From Deltaproteobacteria bacterium IMCC39524 (GTDB lineage: Bacteria; Desulfobacterota; Desulfuromonadia; Desulfuromonadales; BM103), in NCBI GenBank assembly GCA_029667085.1, contig JARUHJ010000007.1:1-64000 (forward strand): 64,000 nt of DNA. The letters are read 5' to 3'. Of this stretch, positions 63,308-64,000 are shown piece after piece. The position numbers and the translations under genes were made by a program. Numbering within the stretch: position 1 is the stretch's first letter; each line of letters begins with the position of its first letter. The notes below the pieces were generated by a model. That model was not told the origin of the DNA. It was given only the letters and a program-made list of their open reading frames with translations, and searched no databases.

Positions 63308-63487
63308 TCAGGCGGCTTGCTGGCTGCCCTGGTGAGGCTGGTCGCAAAGTTGTAAGAGACTTTGTCGCAAGAGTTCCGAGATGCTGATGCCGGACTCTTC
63401 GGTCAGATGTTGAAGGGTTTCCATTTCACCTTCGTTGACGCGGCAAGAAACGATGTGCTTTTTAGGGTTTTTGACAGATTTTCCCAC
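63308..63487 (-). CDS. small ribbon-helix-helix-like protein
   Basis: 59 residues, GTG start at 63487 with GGAGG 9 bases upstream. KHIVSCRVNEGEMETLQHLTEESGISISELLRQSL is a typical RHH strand-helix-helix (CopG/Arc type). Probably a DNA-binding regulator. No toxin gene adjoins it. Lies upstream of ileS on the same strand, 144 bases away. Confidence 0.75.
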   Translation of the reverse strand: MGKSVKNPKKHIVSCRVNEGEMETLQHLTEESGISISELLRQSLLQLCDQPHQGSQQAA

Positions 63488-63652
63488 GGTTTAATACCTC
63501 CGGATGTTAACGCTTGATTTTCTTGGGGGCTGATATTTGCAGGAGGAGTGCCAGTATGATGTATGGGGATTAAAAAATTTATAACGGCCATAAATTGAGT
63601 CTTCACGGCTTTTTGCCGCGTCGAATTTACAAATGAGGGTGGCTGTGCTTGG

Positions 63653-63692
63653 CCATAAAGATACAATTCCAGACAATATTGTATCTTTATGG
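63653..63692. terminator. 15-bp perfect inverted repeat at gene end
   Basis: CCATAAAGATACAAT (63653-63667) and ATTGTATCTTTATGG (63678-63692), loop of 10. The stop codon of the endonuclease gene (63687-63689) lies in the right arm. AT-rich with no U-run, so terminator or other structural role is uncertain. Confidence 0.5.
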
Positions 63693-64000
63693 GGCTTTGG
63701 GCGGGCATGGTCCGTTTGTCTCGCCAAGCGTTGTCTGGGTTGCGAAACGGCAGTCTCTGCAGATCGGGCATCCGTTGCAAAGGGGCTTTCTCTTTTTGCA
63801 GAAGGTCTTGGCCAGTTGCACGATCAGTGCGTGGTATTGGTTGTAGAGGGTAACGTCTTCGGGGAGTGCCTGGGTAAAGATCTCTCTAACCTCAGCATAA
63901 GTCTCGTCGCCATGCAAAACTCCGACGCGCTCGAAAATGCGTCTGGTGTAGGCATCAACGACAAATGAAGGCCGATATACGGCGTAAAGGAGAATAGAAT
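63687..64000 (-). CDS. endonuclease III-type DNA glycosylase, partial
   Basis: C-terminal part, about 104 residues, cut by the right edge of the window. RPSFVVDAYTRRIFERVG carries the catalytic Asp of the HhH-GPD superfamily (VDAYTRR), and CKKRKPLCNGCPICRDC has the C-x6-C-x2-C-x5-C 4Fe-4S loop. It belongs to a base-excision repair family. The true start lies beyond 64000. Confidence 0.85.
   Translation of the reverse strand, partial: SILLYAVYRPSFVVDAYTRRIFERVGVLHGDETYAEVREIFTQALPEDVTLYNQYHALIVQLAKTFCKKRKPLCNGCPICRDCRFATQTTLGETNGPCPPKAP

Overview
The window looks like chromosome of a Desulfuromonadales-type deltaproteobacterium (Desulfuromonas/Geobacter/Pelobacter relatives). This is an inference from the gene families, a UGA-encoded selenocysteine, the fad-type beta-oxidation operon and a PUFA-synthase locus. 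No rRNA or species marker is present.

Layout. (1) 1-0.6 kb: a VOC-family gene. (2) About 0.95-19.4 kb: a mosaic genomic island on the 3' side of a minus-strand tRNA-Pro (19419-19495). From left to right it holds a TPR protein plus membrane Ser/Thr kinase pair bracketed by copies of a tRNA-like hairpin repeat; a satellite/plasmid-like replication module with a split ATPase; a set of small paralogous genes; a ferritin-like/receiver fusion protein; a tyrosine integrase whose 3' end is duplicated in a chimeric ORF; a three-gene operon of Dam-type methylase, membrane protein and DGQHR protein; small membrane proteins; and a membrane redox operon (rhodanese, 4Fe-4S ferredoxin-type, DUF4405, C_GCAxxG_C_C). 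Three copies of a roughly 95-bp direct repeat and two of an 85-bp repeat with a terminator hairpin separate the cargo blocks. (3) 19.5-25.2 kb: core genes, including a stand-alone ThrRS-editing-like domain, a FrnE/DsbA oxidoreductase whose first active-site Cys is encoded by UGA with a SECIS-like hairpin just downstream, LemA/DUF2207 and Hsp20.

(4) 25.66-47.93 kb: the centrepiece. An enoyl reductase (PfaD), a 2362-aa PfaA (KS-AT-5xACP-KR-DH) and a 2341-aa PfaC (KS-CLF-AT-DH-DH) are followed on the same strand by a complete oleABCD set, a PilZ/zinc-ribbon protein and an Sfp-type phosphopantetheinyl transferase. PfaD, PfaA and PfaC could build a polyunsaturated acyl chain, the PPTase could arm the five ACPs, and OleA-D could condense two acyl chains head to head, reduce, lactonise and decarboxylate them to a long polyunsaturated olefin. 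The big synthase has no acyltransferase (AGPAT) or thioesterase domain at its end, so a hand-over to OleA is a reasonable hypothesis.

(5) 48.1-55.4 kb: a beta-oxidation block (acyl-CoA ligase, HAD/ECH fusion, thiolase, acyl-CoA dehydrogenase). (6) 55.4-64 kb: aminotransferase, GTDC1/DUF3524-type glycosyltransferase, VF530 protein, alpha/beta hydrolase, then an ileS-lspA-entericidin-like lipoprotein series, an RHH protein and a truncated endonuclease III-type gene at the right edge. Core intergenic spaces carry several families of word-like inverted and direct repeats; related repeats also sit in frame inside pfaC linkers.
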